47,262 nucleotides of DNA, taken from assembly GCA_902774005.1 (NCBI GenBank), contig CACYGK010000006.1, forward strand, positions 1 through 47,262. Reading direction: 5' to 3'. The translations under genes and the position numbers were made by a program. This stretch comes from an uncultured Bacteroidales bacterium (lineage in GTDB: Bacteria > Bacteroidota > Bacteroidia > Bacteroidales > Bacteroidaceae). The stretch's first letter is position 1, and the number at the start of each line of letters is the position of its first letter. This document shows, piece after piece, positions 37,064 through 45,240 of this stretch. The notes beneath the pieces are model-generated. The model did not search any database. It had not been told where the DNA came from and saw only the letters and a list, made by a program, of their open reading frames with translations.

Positions 37064-38866
37064 TCAGTCAATAATTCTTACACCACCCTTATCAGCACTC
37101 GACACACTCTGAGCGTATGCACGCAGAGCCTTTGACACTACACGGTTGCGCTTCAGCGGCTGCTGAGGACGCGCTGCAAGTTCTTCGTCCGAGAGACGTA
37201 CATTTATACTACGGTTCGGAATGTCAATCTCGATGATGTCGCCATCAACAATCTTTCCGATATTACCACCACTGGCAGCCTCCGGAGAGACGTGACCGAT
37301 AGAGAGTCCTGATGTTCCACCGGAGAATCGTCCGTCGGTGATAAGCGCACATTCCTTACCCATGTGCATACTCTTTATATAAGATGTAGGATAGAGCATC
37401 TCCTGCATACCAGGACCACCCTTCGGACCTTCGTGAGTGATGACGACTACATCGCCCTTCTTCACTTTTCCTCCGAGAATACCCTCGCATGCATCTTCCT
37501 GACTGTCGAACACAACGGCTGGACCTGCAAACTTCCATATGCTTTCGTCAACTCCGGCAGTCTTCACTACGCAGCCGTCCTGAGCAATGTTTCCAAAGAG
37601 GATTGCCATACCGCCGTCCTTAGTGTATGCATGCTCAATATCACGGATACATCCCTTCTCACGGTCTGTATCGAGAGTCTCGTAGTTTGTATTCTGCACA
37701 CCAAGCTGGTTGCAGAACTTGCCGGCAGGAGCACTTGAATAGATGCGCTTAGCCTCCGGGTCGATATTTGCTTTGAGTATGCTGTATTTCTCAATGTCTT
37801 CTGCGAGAGTAGCTCCGTTCACACGCTTCACGCTTGTATCGATAAGTCCGCCCTTAGCCAGTTCGCCGAGCAGGTTGAGCATACCACCGGCACGTCCACA
37901 CTCCTGTACGCTGTACTTCTGACTGTTTGGTGCCAGTTTGCAGAGGAACGGAGTTTTACGTGACAGGGCATCGATATCCTTCATCGAGAAGTCAACACCT
38001 GCTTCCTGAGCAACAGCAAGGAGGTGAAGTACAGTATTTGTCGAAGCACCCATTGCGATGTCGAGGGTCATGGCATTGAGGAATGCCTTACGTGTAGCGA
38101 TGCTGCGTGGCAGTACGCTCTCGTCACCGTCTTCGTAGTATGCCATAGCGTTCTTCACAATCTGACGGGCAGCAGCCTTCATCAGTTCGATACGGTTCAC
38201 GTGAGTAGCAAGTATGGTTCCGTTACCTGGCAGGCTGAGTCCGATAGCTTCAGTCAGGTTATTCATCGAGTTGGCTGTAAACATTCCTGAGCAGCATCCG
38301 CAACCCGGACATGCACGGTTCTCAACCTCTGCCAGTTCCTCGTCGCTCACCGTCGGGTCGGCACCCTTAATCATAGCTGCAATGAGGTCGAGGTTTTCAC
38401 CCTTATACACTCCTGCCTCCATCGGACCACCGCTTACAAACACAGCAGGTATGTTGAGTCGCATTGCAGCCATCAGCATACCCGGAGTAATCTTGTCGCA
38501 GTTGGAGATACAAACCATCGCGTCAGCCTTGTGGGCATTACACATATATTCAACTGAGTCGGCAATGATGTCGCGCGAAGGCAAACTGTAGAGCATACCG
38601 TCGTGTCCCATTGCTATGCCGTCGTCGATGGCTATAGTATTGAATTCAGCTGCATAACAGCCCAAACGTTCTATCTCAGCTTTTACTATCTGTCCTGCTT
38701 CATGCAGATGGGTGTGACCCGGCACGAACTGCGTGAAAGAGTTTACGATGGCAATGATTGGTTTACCGAATTGCTCACGCTTCATACCATTGGCAACCCA
38801 CAGTGCTCTGGCACCTGCCATTCTGCGTCCTTCTGTACAGACAGAACTACGTAACTTATTCTTCAT
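37064..38866 (-). CDS. ilvD: Dihydroxy-acid dehydratase
   Basis: A 600-residue iron-sulfur enzyme that dehydrates dihydroxyacids to 2-keto acids, the shared third step of valine and isoleucine synthesis. Cluster and metal-binding motifs are [15 protein letters not shown] and [27 protein letters not shown]-like [13 protein letters not shown] follows. Length is normal. It is first of the ilvDBNC operon, read from a promoter at 38892-38925. Unlike leuA, it has no leader ORF or attenuator in its short upstream region. Confidence 0.97.
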   Translation of the reverse strand: MKNKLRSSVCTEGRRMAGARALWVANGMKREQFGKPIIAIVNSFTQFVPGHTHLHEAGQIVKAEIERLGCYAAEFNTIAIDDGIAMGHDGMLYSLPSRDIIADSVEYMCNAHKADAMVCISNCDKITPGMLMAAMRLNIPAVFVSGGPMEAGVYKGENLDLIAAMIKGADPTVSDEELAEVENRACPGCGCCSGMFTANSMNNLTEAIGLSLPGNGTILATHVNRIELMKAAARQIVKNAMAYYEDGDESVLPRSIATRKAFLNAMTLDIAMGASTNTVLHLLAVAQEAGVDFSMKDIDALSRKTPFLCKLAPNSQKYSVQECGRAGGMLNLLGELAKGGLIDTSVKRVNGATLAEDIEKYSILKANIDPEAKRIYSSAPAGKFCNQLGVQNTNYETLDTDREKGCIRDIEHAYTKDGGMAILFGNIAQDGCVVKTAGVDESIWKFAGPAVVFDSQEDACEGILGGKVKKGDVVVITHEGPKGGPGMQEMLYPTSYIKSMHMGKECALITDGRFSGGTSGLSIGHVSPEAASGGNIGKIVDGDIIEIDIPNRSINVRLSDEELAARPQQPLKRNRVVSKALRAYAQSVSSADKGGVRIID

Positions 38867-38891
38867 CTTTATACCTTTTTGTATTTTGCGT

Positions 38892-38925
38892 GCAAAAGTA
38901 CGAATTTTATTCGTTATCCGAACAA
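38892..38925 (-). promoter_or_regulatory. Promoter for ilvDBNC
   Basis: TACTTTTGC (minus strand 38900-38892) with TTG 22 bases upstream (38925-38923). It is back to back with the iorA promoter, and the upstream regions of the two share about 25 bases. Confidence 0.6.
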
Positions 38926-38950
38926 CAAAAACAAGAAAAACTGCATCGCG

Positions 38951-38984
38951 TTGCTGGTATTAGAAATAAAATTCGTAATTTCGC
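38951..38984 (+). promoter_or_regulatory. Promoter for iorAB-paaK
   Basis: TTG (38951-38953), a 22-base spacer and TAATTTCGC (38976-38984), one base from consensus. It lies 31 bases before the iorA start. Confidence 0.5.
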
Positions 38985-39015
38985 GCCGATTTTGTTGAAA
39001 TAGAATCGATATAAG

Positions 39016-40614
39016 ATGAAAAAACTGTTATTAGGCGACGAAGCAATAGCTTTGGGCGCCATTCATGCTGGACTGAGCGGTGTGTATGCTTATCCAGGTA
39101 CTCCGTCGACCGAAATCACGGAGTTTATTCAGGCTGACGCCACAGCCCGCGAGCGTGGTGTACACAGCCGTTGGTGCACGAACGAGAAGACTGCGATGGA
39201 GGCTGCGTTGGGTATGTCTTACGCAGGAAAACGTGCTTTGGTGTGTATGAAACATGTGGGCATGAACGTATGTGCCGATGCCTTTGTGAACAGCGCCATT
39301 ACTGGTGTCAACGGCGGACTCATCGTCCTTGCAGCCGACGACCCTTCGATGCATAGCAGTCAGAACGAGCAGGACAGCCGTTTCTATGGTAAGTTTGCCC
39401 TCGTTCCCGTATTCGAACCGAGCAACCAGCAGGAAGCATACGATATGGTAAGCAGCGCCTTCGACTTTTCCGAAGCATTGAAAGTACCTGTAGTCCTGCG
39501 TATCGTCACACGTCTGGCACATAGCCGTGCTGCCGTTGAAATCGGCAATCAGGGTGCCGAGAACAAACTCAACCCGTCAACCGACCAGTGGGTACTCCTC
39601 CCAGGTATCGCACGAAAGAAATATGTCGATTTGCTCAACAAACAACCTAAGTTTATTGAGGCAAGCGAGAACTCACGTTATAATAAGGTAGAGAAAGGCG
39701 GACAGAAGCGTCTTGGCATCGTGGCATGCGGTATTGGTTACAACTACGTTAAGGAAGCTGTAGGCAATGATGCAAATATTCTGAAGATCAGTCAGTATCC
39801 TCTGCCTGAGGCAAAGATAAAGGCTTTGGCTGCTGAGAACGATGAAATCCTTGTAGTCGAGGACGGACAGCCCGTCGTAGAGGAAGGTCTGAAGGCTCTG
39901 CTCGGAGCCGGCTATCCGGTTAAGGGACGCCTCACAGGCGACCTTCCACGTACAGGCGAACTCACTCCCGACTGCGTGGCAAAAGCTCTCGGCAAACCAT
40001 GCGGAGCGGTTTACGAACCGGCTAAGAACCTTGCAGGACGTCCTCCACAGCTCTGTCAGGGATGCGGACACCGCGATGTCTATGCTGCCCTCAACGCCGT
40101 ACTTGCTGAATATCCCGACTATCGCGTATTTGGTGACATTGGTTGTTACACACTCGGAGCCCTGCCCCCATTCAAGAGTCTTTCATCTTGTGTCGATATG
40201 GGTGCCAGCATCACTATGGCAAAGGGTGCTGCCGACGCAGGCCTCTTCCCAGCCGTTGCCATCATCGGTGACTCTACATTCACTCATAGCGGTATGACCG
40301 GTCTGCTCGATGCCGTCAATGACAAGTCGAACATCACCGTTGTCATCTCCGACAACCTCACCACAGGTATGACCGGTGGTCAGGATTCCGCCGGAACGAA
40401 CAAGTTCGAGGCTATCTGTCTCGGTCTTGGTGTAGAACCCGAACACGTTCGCGTGGTCGTTCCACTTCCGAAGAACATGCCTGAAATCACTCGCATCCTG
40501 AAGGAAGAGATTGAATATAACGGAGTAAGCGTCATCATTCCACGTCGTGAGTGCATCCAGACAGCAGCACGTCACGCCCGTGAAGCAAAGAAAGCAAAGG
40601 AGGCAAACAAATGA
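39016..40614 (+). CDS. iorA: Indolepyruvate ferredoxin oxidoreductase, alpha subunit
   Basis: A 532-residue subunit of the TPP-dependent enzyme that interconverts aryl-pyruvates and aryl-acetyl-CoA with ferredoxin. It begins with LLLGDEAIALGAIHAG, and the N-terminal domain has GVYAYPGTPSTEITEF. The TPP region is GDIGCYTLGALPPF to GDSTFTHSGMTGLLDAV. The C-terminus ends ARHAREAKKAKEANK, with no CxxCxxC motif, so it lacks the 8Fe ferredoxin-like tail of archaeal IorA and is about 70-90 residues short of that form. The stop overlaps the iorB ATG by 4 bases. Confidence 0.92.
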   Translation: MKKLLLGDEAIALGAIHAGLSGVYAYPGTPSTEITEFIQADATARERGVHSRWCTNEKTAMEAALGMSYAGKRALVCMKHVGMNVCADAFVNSAITGVNGGLIVLAADDPSMHSSQNEQDSRFYGKFALVPVFEPSNQQEAYDMVSSAFDFSEALKVPVVLRIVTRLAHSRAAVEIGNQGAENKLNPSTDQWVLLPGIARKKYVDLLNKQPKFIEASENSRYNKVEKGGQKRLGIVACGIGYNYVKEAVGNDANILKISQYPLPEAKIKALAAENDEILVVEDGQPVVEEGLKALLGAGYPVKGRLTGDLPRTGELTPDCVAKALGKPCGAVYEPAKNLAGRPPQLCQGCGHRDVYAALNAVLAEYPDYRVFGDIGCYTLGALPPFKSLSSCVDMGASITMAKGAADAGLFPAVAIIGDSTFTHSGMTGLLDAVNDKSNITVVISDNLTTGMTGGQDSAGTNKFEAICLGLGVEPEHVRVVVPLPKNMPEITRILKEEIEYNGVSVIIPRRECIQTAARHAREAKKAKEANK

Positions 40615-41189
40615 AAAAAGACATCATACTCTGCGGTGTGGGCGGACAAGGCATCCTCTCCATCGCTACCATCATAGGCGAAGCAGCCACAGAGGCTGGC
40701 ATCAACCTGAAACAGGCAGAAGTACACGGAATGAGTCAGCGCGGTGGCGACGTACAGTCGAACCTGCGTCTCTCTACCGAACCCATCTACTCCGACCTCA
40801 TCTCACTCGGTGGAGCCGACGTTGTCATCTCTATGGAACCGATGGAATCGCTGCGTTATCTGCCTTATCTTGCTAAAAACGGTACTATCGTCACAAGCAA
40901 TAAACCATTCGTAAACATACCCGATTATCCCGATGAAACCGCACTTATGGCAGAACTCTCAAGTATGCCATCTGTTGTTCAGCTCGACATTGAGAATGTA
41001 GCCAAAGACGCAGGCAACGCACGTGGTGCCAACATGGTTCTGCTGGGTATGGCTGCCCCATTCATCGAGATTCTCAGCGTCGAACAGTTGCGCAAAGCCA
41101 TCTCCGTCATCTTCGCACGCAAGGGTGAGGCTGTGGTAGAAGCCAATCTGAAGGCATTCGACATGGGTGTGGAAGCAAGCAAGAAATAG
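40611..41189 (+). CDS. iorB: Indolepyruvate ferredoxin oxidoreductase, beta subunit
   Basis: A 192-residue gamma-domain-type subunit that pairs with IorA. The N-terminal GVGGQGILSIATIIGEAATEAG and EVHGMSQRGGDVQSNLRLS are standard for the pyruvate/ketoisovalerate oxidoreductase gamma family. Its ATG overlaps the iorA TGA (ATGA), so translation is coupled. paaK follows after 28 bases. Confidence 0.94.
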   Translation: MKKDIILCGVGGQGILSIATIIGEAATEAGINLKQAEVHGMSQRGGDVQSNLRLSTEPIYSDLISLGGADVVISMEPMESLRYLPYLAKNGTIVTSNKPFVNIPDYPDETALMAELSSMPSVVQLDIENVAKDAGNARGANMVLLGMAAPFIEILSVEQLRKAISVIFARKGEAVVEANLKAFDMGVEASKK

Positions 41190-41217
41190 AAACCCCATAA
41201 ATACATTAATAACTACT

Positions 41218-42534
41218 ATGATTCACAATCCCGCAATGGAGTGCATGGACAGAGAATCCATGCGAAAATTGCAGTCTGAACGCCTTGTCAAGACTGTAAA
41301 GAGATGTTATGAGAAGGTTCCTTTCTACAAGAAGAAGATGGACCACATGGGTGTAAAACCCGAGGATATTCGTGGCATCGATGACATCTACAAACTGCCT
41401 TTCACTACGAAGCATGACCTGCGCGACGAGTATCCGTTCGGTCTGCAGGCTGTTCCACAGAGTGAGATACGCCGTATCCACGCCTCTTCAGGTACTACAG
41501 GCAAACCCGTTGTCGGCACTTATACCGAGAACGACCTGAAGATGTGGGCTGAGTGCGTGGCACGAGTATTTGCTGTAGGCGACGTAGGTCCGGGCGATAT
41601 CGTTCAGGTTGCATACGGCTACGGACTCTTCACCGGCGGACTCGGAGCTCACGACGGCGCACTGGCACGCGGAGCCGTTCAGTTGCCTATTTCGGCAGGA
41701 AACTCAAAGAAGCAAATCATGCTGATGAAGGACTTCGGCACTACTGCTCTCTGCTGTACTCCTTCCTACGCCCTGCACTTGGCGGAGGTGATTGAACAGA
41801 GTCCCGACATCAAGGCTGAAGACCTGAAACTGAGAGTCGGATTCTTCGGAGCCGAACCTTGGACTTGGGGTATCCGCCGCGAATTGGAAAAGAAACTGCA
41901 CATAAAGGCAATTGACATCTACGGACTGACAGAGATGTGTGGTCCGGGTGTAGGCGGCGAATGTCTCTTCCAGAACGGTACACACGTGGCTGAGGATATG
42001 TTCTATCCGGAAATCATCAATCCTGAGACACTCGAACCCGTAGCACCAGGCGAAGAGGGTGAGTTGGTATTCACTTCACTCTGCAAGGAGGCTATGCCAA
42101 TACTCCGCTACCGTACACGCGACCTTACCCACCTCATCTACGAGCCATGCGAATGTGGTCGTACGACAGTACGCCTCGGAAAGATTCTGGGTCGAAGCGA
42201 CGATATGCTCATCATCCGTGGTGTGAACGTATTCCCGTCTCAGATAGAGACTATCCTGACAGAGTTCCCTGTCTTCACCCCACAGTATTTCATCACGGTG
42301 GACCGCAAGAACAACGAAGACACATTCGACCTCGACGTCGAACTGCGTACCGAATACTTCTCGCCGAACCCTGCCAAGCAGATGCCGTTCATCAAACCGC
42401 TCTACGACCGCATCGTAAGTATGGTGGGCATCAAGCCAAACATCCATATCAAGGAACCGGGCAACATCGAACGTTCGACCGGTAAGGCAAAGCACGTTCT
42501 CGACAAGAGAACTATCCTTACAGACTGGAAATAA
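41218..42534 (+). CDS. paaK: Phenylacetate-CoA ligase
   Basis: A 438-residue AMP-forming adenylating enzyme that activates phenylacetate (or related aryl acids) to the CoA thioester. It has the P-loop SSGTTGKPVVGTYTEND, then IDIYGLTEMCGPGVGGEC and GRSDDMLIIRGVNVFPSQIE near the C-terminus, matching PaaK. The open frame 17 codons upstream overlaps the end of iorB and is ignored. Next to iorAB, it supplies or consumes aryl-acetyl-CoA. The set could run either way: degrading aromatic amino acids or carboxylating aryl-acetyl-CoA. Confidence 0.93.
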   Translation: MIHNPAMECMDRESMRKLQSERLVKTVKRCYEKVPFYKKKMDHMGVKPEDIRGIDDIYKLPFTTKHDLRDEYPFGLQAVPQSEIRRIHASSGTTGKPVVGTYTENDLKMWAECVARVFAVGDVGPGDIVQVAYGYGLFTGGLGAHDGALARGAVQLPISAGNSKKQIMLMKDFGTTALCCTPSYALHLAEVIEQSPDIKAEDLKLRVGFFGAEPWTWGIRRELEKKLHIKAIDIYGLTEMCGPGVGGECLFQNGTHVAEDMFYPEIINPETLEPVAPGEEGELVFTSLCKEAMPILRYRTRDLTHLIYEPCECGRTTVRLGKILGRSDDMLIIRGVNVFPSQIETILTEFPVFTPQYFITVDRKNNEDTFDLDVELRTEYFSPNPAKQMPFIKPLYDRIVSMVGIKPNIHIKEPGNIERSTGKAKHVLDKRTILTDWK

Positions 42535-42576
42535 GTCGGGTTCTATACAACAAAAAAACGGCGTCCCTGCCGTGCT

Positions 42577-42644
42577 GAAATTCCAAGCGCTTAGAATTTA
42601 AGTTTCAAGCGCTTGGAATTTTATTTCTAAGCGCTTGGAATTTC
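42577..42644. repeat. Three palindromes at an exact 22-bp period between convergent genes
   Basis: AAGCGCTT occurs at 42585, 42607 and 42629, each flanked by AATTC/GAATT-type bases, so the repeat period is exactly 22. Units 1 and 3 are inverted copies of each other over 17 bases. The array lies between paaK and the convergent DUF486 gene. It may be a bidirectional terminator, or a protein-binding array, since 22 bp is close to two helical turns. Confidence 0.7.
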
Positions 42645-42669
42645 AACGACGCAGAAGCGTCATATTTTC

Positions 42670-43038
42670 TTACTTGAGAAACACGAGCCAGACGGCAGCG
42701 ATAAGACAGAGAAAAGCTGCGAAATGGTTCCAATGGAGTTGTTCGCCTTGGAACATCATACCTGCAATAGCCGTAAAGACAGTAAGGGAAATCACCTCTT
42801 GGATTACCTTAAGCTGAACGAGGGTGAAGGGTCCGCCATTGCCGATGAAACCAATCTTGTTGGCAGGTACCTGAAGCGAATACTCAAAGAAAGCAATTGC
42901 CCACGAAAAGATGATTACAGCGATGAGAGGCCAACTGTCGCTGACGTGCATCTGTTGCAGTTTCAGGTGACCGTACCATGCGAGAGTCATGAATATGTTA
43001 CTGCCGATAAGCAGCACCACAGTATATATTCCGTTCAT
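42670..43038 (-). CDS. DMT-family membrane protein (DUF486)
   Basis: A 122-residue integral membrane protein with about four hydrophobic helices (start MNGIYTVVLLIGSNIFMTLAWYG). GWAIAFFEY-like SWAIAFFEYSLQVPANKIG and the C-terminal EVISLTVFTAIAGMMFQGE match the DUF486 branch of the drug/metabolite transporter superfamily. The start at 43038 is used because the upstream 26 codons cross the promoter region. Substrate is unknown. Confidence 0.88.
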   Translation of the reverse strand: MNGIYTVVLLIGSNIFMTLAWYGHLKLQQMHVSDSWPLIAVIIFSWAIAFFEYSLQVPANKIGFIGNGGPFTLVQLKVIQEVISLTVFTAIAGMMFQGEQLHWNHFAAFLCLIAAVWLVFLK

Positions 43039-43056
43039 ATATTGATTTTTTGACGC

Positions 43057-43096
43057 TGCAAAGGTACGCTTTTCATTTTTAAATTGTACCTTTGCA
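43057..43096. promoter_or_regulatory. Divergent pair of -7 elements forming an 11-bp inverted repeat
   Basis: TGCAAAGGTAC (43057-43067) and GTACCTTTGCA (43086-43096) are perfect reverse complements. Each holds TACCTTTGC: one drives the DUF486 gene on the minus strand, the other the aminotransferase on the plus strand. The two initiation regions face away from each other across 18 bases. Neither shows an obvious TTG at -33, perhaps because each one's -33 region overlaps the other promoter. Confidence 0.6.
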
Positions 43097-43121
43097 AGGA
43101 AATTTTGTAAGAACACAAATT

Positions 43122-44432
43122 ATGAAAAATACTCCATTAGATTACGAGACGGTGACAAATGCCATCAACGAGATGGCTTTAGGTGACTTTTCACAGGCAA
43201 CGATTCGCGATATCCAGTCGTTGTCGAAGGTATTGGAAGAGAAGACAGGACAGACAGTTATCCACCTTGAGATGGGTGTGCCGGGTTTGAAGCCGTCGGA
43301 CATAGCCATCGAAGCCGAGAAGAAAGCGCTGTCTGAGGGTTGTGCTACGATATACCCTCCCAACGGCGGTATGCCTCGCATCAAGCAGGCTGCATCGCGC
43401 TTCGCAAAGGCATTTATAGATGTAGATGTCGATCCGCTCTGCTGCATCCCGACAACAGGTTCGATGCAGGGCACCTTCGCCACATTCACGGCCTGGCACC
43501 ACGCTATGCCCGAGAAGGACACCGTTCTGTTCATCCATCCCGGATTCCCCGTACAGACTACCCAATGCGACGTCATCGGACTGAAACACATAGGTCTCGA
43601 CATCCACGGCTATCGTGGTGAGGCACTCGTAAAGAAACTGGACGAAATCCTTTCGCAGAACAACATCTGTGGTATCGTATATTCGAATCCCAACAACCCG
43701 TCGTGGGTATGCTTCAAGGACGAGGAACTGCAAGGTATTGCAAAACTCGTAGACAAGTACGACTGCATCGTGCTGGAGGACCTTGCCTACTTCGCTATGG
43801 ACTTCCGTCGCGACCTCAGTCACCCGTTCGAGGCTCCTTTCCAGGCTACGATAGCACATTATACAGACAATTACATCCTGGCCGTATCGGGTTCGAAAGC
43901 ATTCTCATACGCCGGACAGCGTATCGGTGTGGCTTGCATCAGCAACAAACTCTACCACAGGGTATATCCTGCACTCGAAAAGAACTTCGGTGTGGGCGAA
44001 TTCGGAAACTTCTTCTGCAACCGTCTGATGTACACCCTTTCGAGTGGTACGACCCACAGCGTGCAGCACGCTATGGCAGCACTTATGGAGGCTGCTTGCG
44101 ACGGGAAATACAACTTCCTTGCCGATGTCCGCGAATACGGCAGGCGTGCGAAGTTCATGAAAGATGTCCTGCTCGCCAACGGCTTCTACCTCGTCTATGA
44201 CAACGACCTCGGCGCTCCACTTGCCGACGGATTCTACTTCACGGTTCAGTACCCGGGCATGAACGACCTCGAACTGACTCGCGAACTGATGTACTATGGC
44301 ATCGCCGTCTTCCCACTCGACACTATGGGTAGTCTGGAACAGGGTGTCAGAATCTGCACTTCGTTCTTCAGCAGGGAACTGGAACCGCTTTTCAAGGAAA
44401 GAATCGAAATGTTCAACCAAAACCAGAAATAA
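43122..44432 (+). CDS. Pyridoxal-phosphate aminotransferase, class I/II
   Basis: A 436-residue fold-type I aminotransferase. The PLP-binding Lys is in SGSKAFSYAGQRIGVACIS, and SNPNNPSWVCF is the conserved Asn-Pro region. The upstream TTG-start extension (10 codons) is ignored in favour of MKNTPLDYETV. The acceptor is not clear; being downstream of iorAB-paaK, aryl-pyruvates are one candidate, but a repeat array and a convergent gene separate them. It is followed by an SDR gene three bases later. Confidence 0.88.
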   Translation: MKNTPLDYETVTNAINEMALGDFSQATIRDIQSLSKVLEEKTGQTVIHLEMGVPGLKPSDIAIEAEKKALSEGCATIYPPNGGMPRIKQAASRFAKAFIDVDVDPLCCIPTTGSMQGTFATFTAWHHAMPEKDTVLFIHPGFPVQTTQCDVIGLKHIGLDIHGYRGEALVKKLDEILSQNNICGIVYSNPNNPSWVCFKDEELQGIAKLVDKYDCIVLEDLAYFAMDFRRDLSHPFEAPFQATIAHYTDNYILAVSGSKAFSYAGQRIGVACISNKLYHRVYPALEKNFGVGEFGNFFCNRLMYTLSSGTTHSVQHAMAALMEAACDGKYNFLADVREYGRRAKFMKDVLLANGFYLVYDNDLGAPLADGFYFTVQYPGMNDLELTRELMYYGIAVFPLDTMGSLEQGVRICTSFFSRELEPLFKERIEMFNQNQK

Positions 44433-44435
44433 ACG

Positions 44436-45236
44436 ATGGGAGTAGCAGTTATAACAGGAGCTTCGTCGGGTATCGGACGCGCCACAGCACGAATAATGGC
44501 TGACAAGGGTTGGAAGGTGTACGACCTGAGCCGTAGTGACAAGCCGCAGGACGGTGTGACCCATATCGCATGCGACGTCACGAATCGTGACACCATCGAG
44601 TCTGCCATCAAGCAGATAGCCGACAAGGAAGGACGCATCGACGTACTCGTACTTTGTGCAGGCATGGGTGTGGCTGGTTCTATCGAATTTACGAAAGAAG
44701 AAGAGATGCAACGTCAGTTCGACGTCAACGTATATGGTCCTATCCGTGTCGTACAGGCAGCCCTTCCACTTATGCGCAGTCAGGCAAAACAGGGCAAGGA
44801 ACGCGGCAGACTCGTGTTCGTAAGCAGTATGGCAGCCGTGTTCAGTATTCCGTTCCAGGCTATGTATTCAGCTACGAAGGCGGCACTCAATGCCTTTGCC
44901 TTCGGACTGAAAAACGAACTGAAAGCATACGACATTACTGTCAGCTGTGTTCTGCCAGGCAATGTAAATACAGGATTCGGAGCCGCACGCCGTACAGACC
45001 TTGCCGGCAGCGATGTCTATCCCAATATGAAGGGAGCCATAGAGCAGATGGAACAGGAGGAAAACAACGGAATGACATCGGAGAAGGTGGCAAAGAAAGT
45101 AGTCAAGGCTTGTACAAAACGCTGTCCGAGTTTGTTCTACACAAGTGATATAGTGTCCGACCTCGAATGCCTGGGCAACCGCCTGCTGCCCACGTGGTTG
45201 GCAAACAAAGTAGTTGGAAAGATGTATAACTGTTAG
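44436..45236 (+). CDS. Short-chain dehydrogenase/reductase
   Basis: A 266-residue classical SDR. The cofactor motif is VITGASSGIGRA (residues 5-16), and the catalytic Tyr and Lys are in YSATKAALNAF. The usual NNAG is replaced by LCAGMG, a common SDR variation. The substrate is not evident. It begins three bases after the aminotransferase stop, so the two are surely co-transcribed, and an SLC13 transporter starts four bases after it ends. The three may handle one metabolite, though which one is not known. Confidence 0.87.
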   Translation: MGVAVITGASSGIGRATARIMADKGWKVYDLSRSDKPQDGVTHIACDVTNRDTIESAIKQIADKEGRIDVLVLCAGMGVAGSIEFTKEEEMQRQFDVNVYGPIRVVQAALPLMRSQAKQGKERGRLVFVSSMAAVFSIPFQAMYSATKAALNAFAFGLKNELKAYDITVSCVLPGNVNTGFGAARRTDLAGSDVYPNMKGAIEQMEQEENNGMTSEKVAKKVVKACTKRCPSLFYTSDIVSDLECLGNRLLPTWLANKVVGKMYNC

Positions 45237-45240
45237 ACCT

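Noticed and set aside
35365-37071. Longer ilvB start at 37071
   Set aside because: That codon is TTG and overlaps the end of ilvD. The ATG at 37062 follows the ilvD stop directly.
35599-37074. Long plus-strand open frame (491 codons) opposite ilvB
   Set aside because: It lies wholly antisense to ilvB, which has the full family motif set. The predicted product has no recognisable fold or family motif, and its frame is open only because of codon bias on the other strand.
42577-42644. The 22-bp-period array as a CRISPR
   Set aside because: The units are palindromic and vary, there are only three, no spacers of usual length separate them and no cas gene is present.
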